Source: Qipengyuania algicida (GTDB lineage: Bacteria; Pseudomonadota; Alphaproteobacteria; Sphingomonadales; Sphingomonadaceae). Taken from it: DNA of 64,000 nt. Under the pieces are notes generated by a model. The model made no database searches. It worked only from the letters and a program-made list of their open reading frames with translations, and was not told the DNA's origin. The translations under genes were made by a program, and so were the position numbers. Positions within the stretch are counted from its first letter, which is position 1. The number at the start of each line of letters is the position of its first letter. The stretch is from NCBI RefSeq assembly GCF_009828025.1, contig NZ_WTYA01000005.1, forward strand, positions 124,001 to 188,000. The letters are read 5' to 3'. Of the stretch, positions 1 to 8,810 are shown piece by piece.

Positions 1-1
1 G

Positions 2-52
2 CGCGATGCGCTGGAATCGGTGCAAGGGCCGGAGCAGGCCAGCTTGCTTTGA
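2..52 (+). CDS. C-terminal end of an upstream gene (partial)
   Basis: The first 50 bases keep an open frame that reads RDALESVQGPEQASLL and ends in TGA, 30 bases before the cysE start. This could be the tail of an upstream gene in the same operon. The piece is too short to name, and an open stretch of this length can occur by chance. Confidence 0.3.
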   Translation, partial: RDALESVQGPEQASLL

Positions 53-82
53 ACGCCGATTGGTGGGAGATTCGTTTCTGTC

Positions 83-781
83 ATGTTCAATCGCCTGACC
101 GCATATCTCGATAGCATCCGTGCGCGCGACCCCGCGCCGCGCTCGCGATGGGAAATCCTGCTGTATCCGGGTGTATGGGCGCTCGGTTTCCACCGGGTGG
201 CACACTGGCTGTTTGAGGCGGAATTGTTCTTCCTCGCGCGGCTGGTCAATCATCTGGGCCGCTTCCTGACCGCGATCGATATCCATCCGGGTGCGAAGAT
301 CGGGCGCAATTTCTTTATCGACCACGGGTTTTCGGTGATCGGCGAAACAGCCCAGATCGGCCACGATGTGACCATCTATCAATGCGTGACTCTGGGCGGC
401 ACCAACCCGACCAATGGGGTGGGGGGCAAGCGCCATCCGACGATCGAGAACAATGTCATCATCGGTTCGGGCGCGCAGGTCATCGGGCCGATTACCGTCG
501 GCGAGCGGGCGCGTATTGGGGCCAATGCAGTGGTGACCGACGATGTGCCCGAAGGCGCGACGATGGTCGGCTTCAAGGCCCGTTCGACGCTGGTGCCGAT
601 CGAAACCTATATGCGCGAATTCATGCCCTACGGCACGCCCTGCAACGAACCGTGCGAGCCCGATATGAGCCGTATCGAAACGCTTGAAGCGCAACTCACC
701 GAAATGCGCGCAGAACTGGAATCTCTGCGTGCTTCGGCGGTGATGGATGAGCCCGCGACCCGCAGCGGGACCGACAATTGA
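83..781 (+). CDS. cysE: Serine O-acetyltransferase
   Basis: Transfers acetyl from acetyl-CoA to L-serine, making O-acetylserine, the carbon skeleton for cysteine; cytosolic. The 232-residue protein has a short N-terminal helical part, then left-handed beta-helix hexapeptide repeats from about residue 72 to 165 (IHPGAKIG, IDHG, IGETAQIGHDVTIY, VTLGGT, GANAVV). The IDHG histidine and the GGT turn are typical of the family. The length fits the short EpsC-like class rather than the longer enterobacterial CysE. The C-terminal 40 residues (from about PCEPDMSRIETLEAQL) are charged and probably helical. The stop overlaps the start of the following DUF2794 gene by four bases, so the two are probably co-translated. 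Confidence 0.93.
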   Translation: MFNRLTAYLDSIRARDPAPRSRWEILLYPGVWALGFHRVAHWLFEAELFFLARLVNHLGRFLTAIDIHPGAKIGRNFFIDHGFSVIGETAQIGHDVTIYQCVTLGGTNPTNGVGGKRHPTIENNVIIGSGAQVIGPITVGERARIGANAVVTDDVPEGATMVGFKARSTLVPIETYMREFMPYGTPCNEPCEPDMSRIETLEAQLTEMRAELESLRASAVMDEPATRSGTDN

Positions 782-1158
782 GCCGTCCGCAGACGCCCGG
801 CGGCGCAAGTGGTTCGGTGATTTCCTTCCCTGCCGCTTTCGTCAAAGGCGGCGCGAATCAGACCAGCTTCACCCGTGAAGAACTGATGCGTATCCTTGAC
901 CTTTATGGCCGGATGGTCGCCGCCGGGCAGTGGCGCGACTATGCGATGGATTTCGACAAGGACTTCGCCTCCTTCTCGGCCTTCCGCCGTACTGCCGAGC
1001 GCCCACAGGCGCGGATCGAGAAGCGCCCGGCCTTGCGCAACCGGCAGGGTATGTGGGCGCTGTTCGGCGAGCACGGCCAAATGCTGAAGCGCGGGCATGA
1101 ACTGGCCGGCGTCCTTGCCCCGGTTGAGCGGCGGCTGGTGAAGGCAGTGGAGGACTGA
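778..1158 (+). CDS. DUF2794 domain protein
   Basis: A 126-residue protein of the alphaproteobacterial DUF2794 family; function unknown. Family hallmarks are visible: FTREELMRILDLYGRMVAAG, a WRDYA segment, then FSAFRRTAERPQARIEK and a C-terminal LKRGHEL. The best start is TTG at 778, which overlaps the cysE stop in TTGA, a pattern typical of translational coupling; the next in-frame ATG would cut into the conserved core. No signal peptide or membrane segment is present, so it is probably cytosolic. Confidence 0.85.
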   Translation: MSRPQTPGGASGSVISFPAAFVKGGANQTSFTREELMRILDLYGRMVAAGQWRDYAMDFDKDFASFSAFRRTAERPQARIEKRPALRNRQGMWALFGEHGQMLKRGHELAGVLAPVERRLVKAVED

Positions 1159-1259
1159 GAGCGACGTCGATTGCCGTCGACTGCCCGAAAATTTTGAAAT
1201 CAAAGGTTTTTCGAATATTTCTGCGTCTGGCCACAACAGGTCCAGCCCGGAGGCGGGGA

Positions 1260-1580
1260 ATGATCCTTCTCATTTTGGCAGCAGCTGCGCAGACCACCGG
1301 AGCAGACGAACCGGTCCGGATAGACATCCTCGCCCCGCCTCCCTGCGAGGCGCAACAGCCACGACCGACTTCGTCCGATGAGATAGTCGTGTGCGCGAGG
1401 CGTAAGGACAACAGCCAATATCGCCTCTAAGACACCGCCAGTAAGCCGCGCGACGGAGGCCTCCCCAAAGCGCAAGTGCAACTGGCCAAGGGTGTGACCG
1501 TCAGCGCGGAAACCGAAAGCGAAGATTTCGGCATGGCCCGCTCGAACAGGGCAATGGTGCGCTTCAAGATCAAGTTCTAG
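1260..1580 (+). pseudogene. Small exported protein interrupted by an in-frame TAA
   Basis: Starting at ATG 1260, which has GGAGG eight bases upstream, the frame encodes a short hydrophobic leader (MILLILAAAAQTTG), then DEIVVCARRKDNSQYRL, then TAA at 1428-1430. The same frame stays open for another 49 codons (DTASKPRDGGLPKAQ ... SNRAMVRFKIKF) to TAG at 1578. From memory, sphingomonads have a family of small exported proteins with an EIVVCxRR-x-YRL core and a tail ending in a short basic beta-strand, so the two halves look like one gene broken by a single substitution (for example CAA to TAA). An upstream in-frame ATG at 1194 lacks a ribosome site. Function unknown; read-through or sequencing error cannot be excluded. 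Confidence 0.65.
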
Positions 1581-1656
1581 AGCGGCGTTGAGAAGGTTTT
1601 TTAGTCAGTTCGGGCAACAAGATGCTGAGTTGTAAGGTTTGTCGATTCAAAAGACT

Positions 1657-2127
1657 TCAGCCGCCTGTCCCCGTGCAGCTCGCCAGATCGAAGAACTGTT
1701 TTGCGACGAAAACATTGTCTTGAGAAGATCCGGCATCTGGAATCAGGATATGAGCGGGAGCTAACCTGCCTCTCTGCGGTATCTCGTCGATAATATTGTA
1801 ATCGACGTCCATGGAGAGAAACTCCCGATTACCCAACGGGCGAGGGCCACCGTCGGGATTGGGAGGGCGCCAATCCTCAGCGGCAACATCGGTCGTAGAA
1901 GCAATATTTTGTAGGTTGTCGGAACCGCCGTTCCACGGCAGCCACCACGAAGTCTTGCCGGTTTTCTTGGAATGAACGCCCCACGCCAGTCCGCCTGGCC
2001 AGTCCGGACTTCTATCTACCGGTTTGAAAAATGCAGTTACGTCCGGTGTATGACGCAAAACGTATTTGGCGTTTTCAATTGGGCAGCCATGGATGGACAC
2101 GGTGGCCAGCGCCAGCAATCCAATCAT
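1657..2127 (-). CDS. Hypothetical exported protein
   Basis: I do not recognise this 156-residue protein. It starts with a short hydrophobic leader (MIGLLALATVSIHGC), possibly a signal peptide or a weak lipobox with Cys at about residue 15, followed by a polar, tryptophan-rich domain (PDWPGGLAWGVHSKK, TSWWLPWNG, DWRPPNPDGGPRPLG). The start at 2127 is chosen because GAGG lies seven bases upstream; a GTG two codons earlier is the alternative. The gene stands alone, and both flanks are AT-richer than the neighbouring housekeeping genes, which suggests accessory DNA. Confidence 0.55.
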   Translation of the reverse strand: MIGLLALATVSIHGCPIENAKYVLRHTPDVTAFFKPVDRSPDWPGGLAWGVHSKKTGKTSWWLPWNGGSDNLQNIASTTDVAAEDWRPPNPDGGPRPLGNREFLSMDVDYNIIDEIPQRGRLAPAHILIPDAGSSQDNVFVAKQFFDLASCTGTGG

Positions 2128-2357
2128 TTTCACACCTCATCGGCTAGGCCAGTTTTTCGAGCCTTGGCATCGGAATGAATGACCGCGCTACCGGAAATTG
2201 TTGCAGACCTATTGGTGGCCGCTTGTGTGTTGCTGACCACCATTCGTGATTTTCCTACACTATGGCTGAAATGCCAGAATGTTTCGCTCGTGGTCGAACA
2301 AGCCGGCAAGCGCCCTTGAATGACTCTCCGGCGGCATTCGGGATTTTCTCACCAGAA

Positions 2358-2418
2358 CCGTGTTCCGGATGTTCCAAATCCAGGGGATGCCGCCGGAGAT
2401 TCCAACTCTCGTCCTACA
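2358..2418 (-). repeat. Dispersed 3'-UTR-like repeat, copy A
   Basis: Read on the minus strand, this 61-base stretch begins four bases after the stop of the membrane protein gene at 2423. It aligns without gaps to 21328-21388, which follows the ada stop in the same relative orientation; 42 of 61 positions match by hand count. Conserved blocks are AGTTGGAA near the gene-proximal end and TGGAACA plus GGAACACGG at the distal end. It could be a structured 3' untranslated element or a degenerate mobile repeat. Confidence 0.5.
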
Positions 2419-2422
2419 GCGA

Positions 2423-3577
2423 TCAGGCCGTCACCATCCCCGCTTGCGGCAGGCGCAATTGCACTTTGCCGGGCAGTAGCGCCACGACCTTGGCGCGGAT
2501 CGGCGTCCAGAAGCCTGCCAGCGTCAGCAGGGCAGAGCCGATCACCAGTGCGGTCAGTGCAAAGTTCAGTTCTACTGCGCCGAAACGGTCGAACAGGAAG
2601 GTGAGGGCGGCCAGCACATAGGCAAGCGCAGACACCAGCAGCGCACGCCGGTCGATGGCGAGCGCCACCAGCCCGAACAGCACATAGATCGCGATGACAC
2701 CCAGGGCGCCACCGACGCCAATCGCGCCGCCACCGTCCATCACGCCCAGCGAATAGAACAGCGGGTGGGCGATCATCGGTGCGGCGAGCAGGTGCAGCCA
2801 GAAGGCAACATCGCTGCGCCGGGTCGTGCGCTCGCGGTCGCTCATATCCCAGCGCATTGCCACGGCGAACACGCAGAGCCCGGCGACGAATACCAGCCCA
2901 AGAATCGGGAAATGGCCTTGCCCGTCGGTCATGATCTGCACCGCCAGTGCCGCCGCCCCGATGGCGCATGCGACCACTGCACCGGCTCCAGCGGCAATGG
3001 TGATCGGGACCATGAAACGCTTCCAGTGCAGCCACGAGAAATAGGTGGTCAGCGCTGCTGCACCGGCCATGATCAGGACAATCAGCACGGCGCCCATAGC
3101 GTCACCGATCTGCGATTGCCCGATGGCCTTTTCGCTGATCGCATGAATCCCCGCAATCAGTCCGATTGGAAAAGAGATCAGCGCGAAGGATGCTGCCAGC
3201 ACGCTTCCGACGAAGGTGATCAGCAGCAGGATGGAGGGCAGTGCCATGCGGCGCTGCCGGGTGAAGATTTCCGCAAGCGCCCAGGCTGCACCGGCCACCA
3301 TTGCGCTGGGCAGGAAGATCGGGAAGAGACTGCCGAACAGCGAGGAATTGCTGGGAGATCCCGTTATCGCGCCGCCGATCGATCCAACCGCAATCAGCAG
3401 GATCACAACCCCGATCGACACGAAAACGTCGTTGAAGCTGTTGATGAGGCGGAAATTCTCCTCATCGCTGCGCGGCATGGCGCGGACAGTGCTCATGTGA
3501 GCGCGAAAGCTGGTTGCCGCCTCGGCGCTCAGCGCGCCGGCAGCCACCGCTGCATTGATATCCTCTTCGGAATACAC
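2423..3577 (-). CDS. Multi-pass membrane protein, unknown function
   Basis: A 384-residue protein with a soluble N-terminus (about 50 residues, MYSEEDINAAVAAGAL ... DEENFRLINSFND), then about ten hydrophobic segments separated by short polar loops, for example VSIGVVILLIAVGSIGGAI and GAIGVGGALGVIAIYVLFGL. The layout recalls DUF2157/DUF4401-type inner-membrane proteins, but no diagnostic motif is visible, so no function is proposed. It stands alone between a convergent low-GC patch and an SDR gene on the same strand. Confidence 0.75.
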   Translation of the reverse strand: MYSEEDINAAVAAGALSAEAATSFRAHMSTVRAMPRSDEENFRLINSFNDVFVSIGVVILLIAVGSIGGAITGSPSNSSLFGSLFPIFLPSAMVAGAAWALAEIFTRQRRMALPSILLLITFVGSVLAASFALISFPIGLIAGIHAISEKAIGQSQIGDAMGAVLIVLIMAGAAALTTYFSWLHWKRFMVPITIAAGAGAVVACAIGAAALAVQIMTDGQGHFPILGLVFVAGLCVFAVAMRWDMSDRERTTRRSDVAFWLHLLAAPMIAHPLFYSLGVMDGGGAIGVGGALGVIAIYVLFGLVALAIDRRALLVSALAYVLAALTFLFDRFGAVELNFALTALVIGSALLTLAGFWTPIRAKVVALLPGKVQLRLPQAGMVTA

Positions 3578-3646
3578 CGGACCCTCCCCTGTTATCGAAA
3601 GGAGAGAATAGGTCCGGTGTGTTATTCAGTCAATACGGCTCGTCGA

Positions 3647-4582
3647 TCAGCCTCGTGCGCTCGACGGAGCGGCATCCGCGCCGAGCACCTTCTGCATCGC
3701 TTTCAGGATCGCAGCTGACTGCTCCGAACCCGAGTTGGGTGCGTGGAGGTGGTTCTGTTCGCTGATCTTGTCCCAATGCGCGGCGAAGCCTTCGACTGTG
3801 CGTTCGCCTTCAGGCAGCCAGACTGCATCGTTCATCATCACCCATGCCGAGTGGTAGCCGCCGGCCCCCGCGCCGACGATGGCGTTGGTCGGCGCGTCTT
3901 CGCTCACCAGGAACAGCGCGGCAGGAACGACATTCACCGGGTCGAACAGCTTGAAAGCCTCTTCGGGGAACAGGTCCTCGGTCATGCGGGTGCCTGCAAC
4001 CGGGGACAGCGTATTGCACTTGATGTTGTATTTGGCGCCTTCGAGCTGGAGCGTCTTGGTCAGGCCAGCAAGGCCCAGCTTGGCTGCGCCATAGTTGGCC
4101 TGGCCGAAATTGCCGAACAGGCCTGTCGACGATGCCGTCATCAGCACGCGGCCATAGGCTTGCTCGCGGAAGGTCTCCCAACATGCCTTGGTGGCATAGG
4201 CCGAGCCGATCAGGTGGACTTTCACCACGAAATCGAAATCTGCCGGTTCCATCTTGGCGAAGGTCTTGTCGCGCAGCACGCCGGCGTTGTTGATCAGGAC
4301 ATGGACGCCGCCCCATTTCTCCTTGGCGCGGGCAACCATCTCTTCCATCTGGTCGTATTCGGTGACCGAATGGCCATTGGCCATCGCGGTGCCGCCAGCC
4401 GCCTCGATCTCCTCGACGACTTTTTGCGCCATGTCGGAATGGCCGGTGCCATCGCGTGCACCGCCCAGATCGTTGACCACCACCTTGGCGCCCCGGCGGC
4501 CGAGTTCGAGCGCGTATTCGCGGCCCAATCCGCCACCTGCGCCGGTCACAATGGCTACCTTGTCCTTGAAATCGATGGTCAT
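3647..4582 (-). CDS. SDR-family oxidoreductase, 3-hydroxyacyl-CoA dehydrogenase-like
   Basis: A classical short-chain dehydrogenase of 311 residues, probably using NAD(H). Visible motifs are the cofactor loop TGAGGGLG near residue 13, NNAG near residue 97, and the catalytic S-Y-K set in TASSTGLF and NYGAAK. The length and the C-terminal extension after the SDR core resemble the (3R)-hydroxyacyl-CoA dehydrogenase part of the HSD17B4 family, suggesting fatty acid or steroid side-chain oxidation; the substrate is inferred. The ATG at 4582 is preferred to an upstream one because GGAGA precedes it at proper spacing. Confidence 0.85.
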   Translation of the reverse strand: MTIDFKDKVAIVTGAGGGLGREYALELGRRGAKVVVNDLGGARDGTGHSDMAQKVVEEIEAAGGTAMANGHSVTEYDQMEEMVARAKEKWGGVHVLINNAGVLRDKTFAKMEPADFDFVVKVHLIGSAYATKACWETFREQAYGRVLMTASSTGLFGNFGQANYGAAKLGLAGLTKTLQLEGAKYNIKCNTLSPVAGTRMTEDLFPEEAFKLFDPVNVVPAALFLVSEDAPTNAIVGAGAGGYHSAWVMMNDAVWLPEGERTVEGFAAHWDKISEQNHLHAPNSGSEQSAAILKAMQKVLGADAAPSSARG

Positions 4583-4693
4583 GGTTTCTCTCCGAGTCGG
4601 GTTTACGTGAAGGTCAATGTGGCTGCGGGGTGGCACTATCGCGCAGGCGATGCAACCGGCAGCGCAATAGCGCGCGATTCCGTAACGGCGTTC

Positions 4694-5362
4694 CTACCAG
4701 TCCTGCAACAGCTTGAGCAGTTCTGCTGGCGAATCGATCACCGCATCACCACCCAGTTCGTGCGGTGGCTTGTCGTTATAGCCATATCCGGCCACCACAA
4801 CCGGCATCTCAGCCGCTCGGGCAGCCGCCACATCATAAGAGCTGTCACCGATATACACCATCGCGCCGCCGCCACAGCGCTCGCGGGCGGTAAGTAGCTG
4901 GTCCGGGGCAGGCTTTGCAGTGCCCTTGCCGAGCGTATCTCCGCCCAGCAGAGTCGAGAAGCAGTCGATCAGCTGAAGCTCGGTCAGGATTTTGCGGGCA
5001 AAGCTTTCGAACTTGTTGGTCACCAGCGCCAACGGAATCCCGCGTCCATACAGATCGGAAAGAACCTCGCTCATCCCTGGGAAGGGCGCGGTATGGACGG
5101 CGCAATTTTCTCCGTAATAGGCCAGCATCTGCTTGTAGAGTGAACGGAACTCGTCATCCGGCAGGCCGCCTTGTTGCTCGATCGCGCGCGCCAGCATCAG
5201 CTTCGCCCCGCCACCGATGAGGTCTTTCATGCTCTCGTCTGGCACCGGATCGAAACCCCTTATGCCAAGCGCATAGTTCACTGCTTCGCCAAGATCGCGA
5301 TGCGTGTCGAGTACGGTTCCGTCGAGATCGAAACCTACGATAGCAAAAGGAAAATCGCTCAT
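4694..5362 (-). CDS. gph: Phosphoglycolate phosphatase-like HAD hydrolase
   Basis: A 222-residue HAD-superfamily phosphatase. Motif I is FDLDGTVLD with the nucleophilic Asp, motif II is ALVTNK, and the acidic motif is YIGDSSYDVAAARAAEM. The helical cap between motifs I and II is of the phosphoglycolate phosphatase type. It probably removes 2-phosphoglycolate formed during DNA end repair; other small phosphoesters are possible substrates. It is divergent from glmU, with a shared 49-base intergenic region. Confidence 0.82.
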   Translation of the reverse strand: MSDFPFAIVGFDLDGTVLDTHRDLGEAVNYALGIRGFDPVPDESMKDLIGGGAKLMLARAIEQQGGLPDDEFRSLYKQMLAYYGENCAVHTAPFPGMSEVLSDLYGRGIPLALVTNKFESFARKILTELQLIDCFSTLLGGDTLGKGTAKPAPDQLLTARERCGGGAMVYIGDSSYDVAAARAAEMPVVVAGYGYNDKPPHELGGDAVIDSPAELLKLLQDW

Positions 5363-5411
5363 CGCATCAGGAGATGGCGATCATCGCTTCAAACCGCAAG
5401 CGAAGGATGGC

Positions 5412-6806
5412 ATGGCGTTGTCCATGACCGACACGACCCGCGAATTCGCCACCATCATTCTCGCCGCAGGCAAAGGCACACGCATGAAGAGCGATCTGCA
5501 CAAGGTGCTCCATCCGATCGCCGGTCAGCCGATGCTGATGCACCTGTTGGCGAGCGTCGATTCGCTGGGGCCGGCGCGCAAGGTGGTGGTGGTCGGTTCG
5601 GGCCGGGATCAGCTCGAGAATGCGCTTGCGGGAAGCGCGGTGACAGCCTTGCAGGAGCCGCAGCTGGGCACCGGTCATGCGGTTCAGCAGGCAGAGATTG
5701 CGCTGGCAGGATATGACGGCGATGTGCTCGTGCTCTATGGCGATGTCCCCTTCGTGCGCCCGCAGACCATGGCAGCGATGCTCGACCGGCTGCACGAGGC
5801 CGACAGCCCAAAGGTGGTCGTACTGGCTTTCGAACCGGACGATGCGGGGCACTATGGCCGGGTGATCGCTGACGATATGGGGCGCATCGCGAAGATGGTC
5901 GAATACAAGGATGCGAGCGAAGAAGAGCGCGCCTGCCGTGTATGCAATTCGGGCCTGATGGCTGGGCGTGCTGCGGATATGTTCGATCTGTTACGTCGAG
6001 TCGGTAACGACAACGCCCAACAGGAATATTATCTCGTCGACGTGGTCAACATCGCCAATGCCGATGGCGATTTGTGTACGGCGATCACCACCGACCGTCC
6101 GGACGAAGTCGCCGGGATCAACAGCCGTGCTGAACTCGCCGCCGCGGAGGCGCAGTGGCAGGAATTTCGCCGCGAGGAAGCGATGGCCGATGGTGCGACG
6201 CTGCGCGATCCGCCGTCGGTGTTCTTCAGCTTCGATACAAAGCTGGGCCGCGATGTCACGATCGAACCCAATGTCGTGTTTGGCCCCGGCGTCACCGTCG
6301 CCGACGGGGCGCACATAAAGGCATTCTGCCATCTCGAGGGCGCGACTCTGGGAGAGGGGGTCGAAGTTGGGCCGTTCGCCCGGCTTCGCCCCGGTGCAGT
6401 GCTGGAGAAAAACGCCTTCGTCGGCAATTTCGTCGAAGTGAAAAAGACCGTGATGCATGAAGGGGCCAAAGCCAGCCATCTGACCTATCTGGGCGATGCC
6501 GAAGTCGGGGCAGGGGCCAATATCGGCGCGGGCACCATCACCTGCAATTACGATGGCTATTTCAAATACAAGACGACCATCGGCCCGCGTGCGTTCATAG
6601 GATCGAACAGTGCGCTGGTGGCACCCGTTTCAATCGGTGCCGACGCAATCGTCGGTGCGGGCAGCACGGTGACGCGCGATGTTCTCGACGGCGAATTGCG
6701 GCTGGTCCGCGCCGAACAATCGGTCAAGCCAGGCTGGGCGGACCGTTTCCATGAAGCGATGCGAAAGAAGAAAGCTGCCGCGAAAGAGGGGCGCGAGACA
6801 AGCTGA
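5412..6806 (+). CDS. glmU: Bifunctional GlcN-1-P acetyltransferase / GlcNAc-1-P uridyltransferase
   Basis: Makes UDP-GlcNAc for peptidoglycan and LPS in two steps in the cytosol. The N-terminal pyrophosphorylase domain carries ILAAGKGTRMKSDLHKVL and the LQEPQLGTGHA and YGDVPF segments. The C-terminal half is a left-handed beta helix with KASHLTYLGDAEVG and GAGTITCNYDG, the acetyltransferase active-site region. With a start at 5412 (GAAGG five bases upstream) the protein has 464 residues, normal for the family; ATG 5424 is the alternative. Confidence 0.95.
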   Translation: MALSMTDTTREFATIILAAGKGTRMKSDLHKVLHPIAGQPMLMHLLASVDSLGPARKVVVVGSGRDQLENALAGSAVTALQEPQLGTGHAVQQAEIALAGYDGDVLVLYGDVPFVRPQTMAAMLDRLHEADSPKVVVLAFEPDDAGHYGRVIADDMGRIAKMVEYKDASEEERACRVCNSGLMAGRAADMFDLLRRVGNDNAQQEYYLVDVVNIANADGDLCTAITTDRPDEVAGINSRAELAAAEAQWQEFRREEAMADGATLRDPPSVFFSFDTKLGRDVTIEPNVVFGPGVTVADGAHIKAFCHLEGATLGEGVEVGPFARLRPGAVLEKNAFVGNFVEVKKTVMHEGAKASHLTYLGDAEVGAGANIGAGTITCNYDGYFKYKTTIGPRAFIGSNSALVAPVSIGADAIVGAGSTVTRDVLDGELRLVRAEQSVKPGWADRFHEAMRKKKAAAKEGRETS

Positions 6807-6817
6807 AACAAGCGCTT

Positions 6818-8293
6818 TTAGCGTCGTAAGTATGCCGTGATTACGCGGTCATGCATTTTGGCACTGGCGATCGGGCGATAATCCTGCGCGAGAGTCCGCT
6901 TCACGATGGCCGCAACATCCGGGCTCTGCACAGTGAACGGCACGTTCGCGGCGACGATCACTGGGGGCTTGTGGGACAGAATGCGGCGCACCTCACCGGG
7001 TTGGCTGGTCCCCAACGCATCATGTTCGAGCAGGTTGTTCAGGTGATCGGGATAAATGAAGCGCGTCGGCAGGCAACTTCCGGTCATGCGATATAACGCC
7101 GTCGGCCCGTCGTAAACCCACAGGCAGGCGCTGTGCGAAACATGCGGGGCAATAGCTTCTGCCAACTGTGTGGTTTGGGCTTTCTCCGTCCTTGCAAGCT
7201 GATAGCGATCGGGAATCTGCAAAATGAGAATTCCCAGCATCACCAGGAGCAATGCCGAAAATGGTCCGAACGGCCCGCGACGGTCGAGCAGCGGCGTAAC
7301 GAGCAGCACCGCGGCCGGAACCGCCGCGGCGTAGTAGTAGAGATAGACGGTCGAAGGCAGGAACACAGTTGCCAGGCAAGACAACAGCCAGACGGCGTAG
7401 AACCAGTAGCGCGCGGGATTTTCCGGTCGCTTGACGCGGAACGCCCCATAGATGCCGAGCGCGGCCATTATCATGAGTGGATTGGTCCACACCACATCTC
7501 GCGAACTGAATCGACCGAGCGGTCCGGCCGCGCGCGCGAAGGATGAGGTGATAGTTGCCTGAATGAAAGCGTCGAACCCGCTGATGGAAGCATAGAAAAT
7601 TGCCACCAGAACGGTCGGCATCGCCCCGATCAACCCGTAGAGTGTGCCGAGGCGCAGGACGCCTGCCAAGTCGAGGCCTCGGCGCCATTGCGAATAGAGC
7701 ACACATCCGCCCAGCATCATACACTGCGGCAGCACCGTGACCTTGATCTGCATGGCCAACCCGCCGAGGAGCATCGCCCAGAGCGCGCGCCGCGATGCAT
7801 CGCGACGATCCGGGTCGCGTACCAACCAGACCATGCCAAGCATGAGCGGTACGTGAAATGCCTCGGATTGCCCGGAATAGCTCGCATAGGCGGCCATCCA
7901 GATAACATACAGCGTCCCCGCCGCGGTCGCACCGAAGCGATCTGTGAGATCACGGGCAAGATGATAAGTAAGCAGGGCGCCGGCAAAGGTGAAGATCGCG
8001 GCAAGTGTCTGATAAGCGATCGGACCCGGACCCAAGGTCCAATGTGCAAACGCGTATAATGCATAAAGTCCGAAGGATTTGCGGTCCCACAGATCGATAT
8101 AGGGCAATTTCCCATGCAGCATTTGCTGCCCGATCAATGAATAGAGCTGTTCGTCGATATCGGCCACGGGATCGCCGAACCAGATGATGCGCGTCGCCAA
8201 TACGGCGATAGCCAAAATCGCCACGACAGCGGCCCGGCTCGCTGCCTTGGCGCCATAGGTGCTGCGATCAGTCGTGATAGCGGTGGTCACCAA
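6818..8293 (-). CDS. Membrane glycosyltransferase, GT39/ArnT-like
   Basis: A 491-residue integral membrane protein with about ten or more hydrophobic segments. The first periplasmic loop has the acidic motif DIDEQLYSLIGQQMLHG followed by PYIDLWDRKSFGLY, the hallmark of lipid-phosphate-sugar dependent glycosyltransferases (GT-C fold, related to protein mannosyltransferases and ArnT). It probably moves a sugar from a polyprenyl phosphate to an envelope acceptor; donor and acceptor are unknown. The start is TTG 8293 or GTG 8290. Convergent with glmU, 11 bases apart. Confidence 0.75.
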   Translation of the reverse strand: MVTTAITTDRSTYGAKAASRAAVVAILAIAVLATRIIWFGDPVADIDEQLYSLIGQQMLHGKLPYIDLWDRKSFGLYALYAFAHWTLGPGPIAYQTLAAIFTFAGALLTYHLARDLTDRFGATAAGTLYVIWMAAYASYSGQSEAFHVPLMLGMVWLVRDPDRRDASRRALWAMLLGGLAMQIKVTVLPQCMMLGGCVLYSQWRRGLDLAGVLRLGTLYGLIGAMPTVLVAIFYASISGFDAFIQATITSSFARAAGPLGRFSSRDVVWTNPLMIMAALGIYGAFRVKRPENPARYWFYAVWLLSCLATVFLPSTVYLYYYAAAVPAAVLLVTPLLDRRGPFGPFSALLLVMLGILILQIPDRYQLARTEKAQTTQLAEAIAPHVSHSACLWVYDGPTALYRMTGSCLPTRFIYPDHLNNLLEHDALGTSQPGEVRRILSHKPPVIVAANVPFTVQSPDVAAIVKRTLAQDYRPIASAKMHDRVITAYLRR

Positions 8294-8810
8294 GTCCGCT
8301 GGTCCTGTCTTGAAACGGAGGCAATGACAGGGTTCACTGGCAGAATATGGTTAATAAACTGCTGCATTGGAGCTGTTACCTTCGCCCAAAAACTGGCGAT
8401 GGCGTCCAAGACGACTCGAACGGCGCGTGCTGCTGTTGAAAGCGTCCCAATTGCGTCTGCTCATTTGAGTCCGGGCGTGAATGATGAACAAGCCTTACCG
8501 GTCCGAATTGGGATGAGTGGGACACTTGAATATCAACTATTCAAGGTTAACGGACGGAAGCAATTGGCGATTACAATCCACCTAAATTCCCGGTTTCCTG
8601 TTTGCGTGCTTCGCGATCAGGGTCTATGTATACGGTTGAATATATTGGATGGAATTGCGCCATAGGGTCGGCTGCCGTAATTAAACTCAGCCAGTTAGTA
8701 TGGTAAATCAAGCAGACTCAACGTTCAGGTTTCGGGGAAATGATGCACAGTTTCGGTACACTTAGCATTTTTTACCCGCGCCACATTCATTTGGTTGGTA
8801 TAGAAAATTT
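8294..8810. other. 517-bp gene-poor region upstream of a PEP-CTERM gene
   Basis: AT-richer than its surroundings, especially from about 8480. The only sizeable open frame (8324-8665, plus strand) has no ribosome site, no recognisable motif and unconvincing composition. The stretch probably holds the promoters of the divergent glycosyltransferase and PEP-CTERM genes. No convincing operator or hairpin was found. Confidence 0.4.

Noticed and set aside
8324-8665. A 113-codon plus-strand frame upstream of the first PEP-CTERM gene
   Set aside because: No ribosome site, no recognisable motif, and composition unlike the coding DNA around it.
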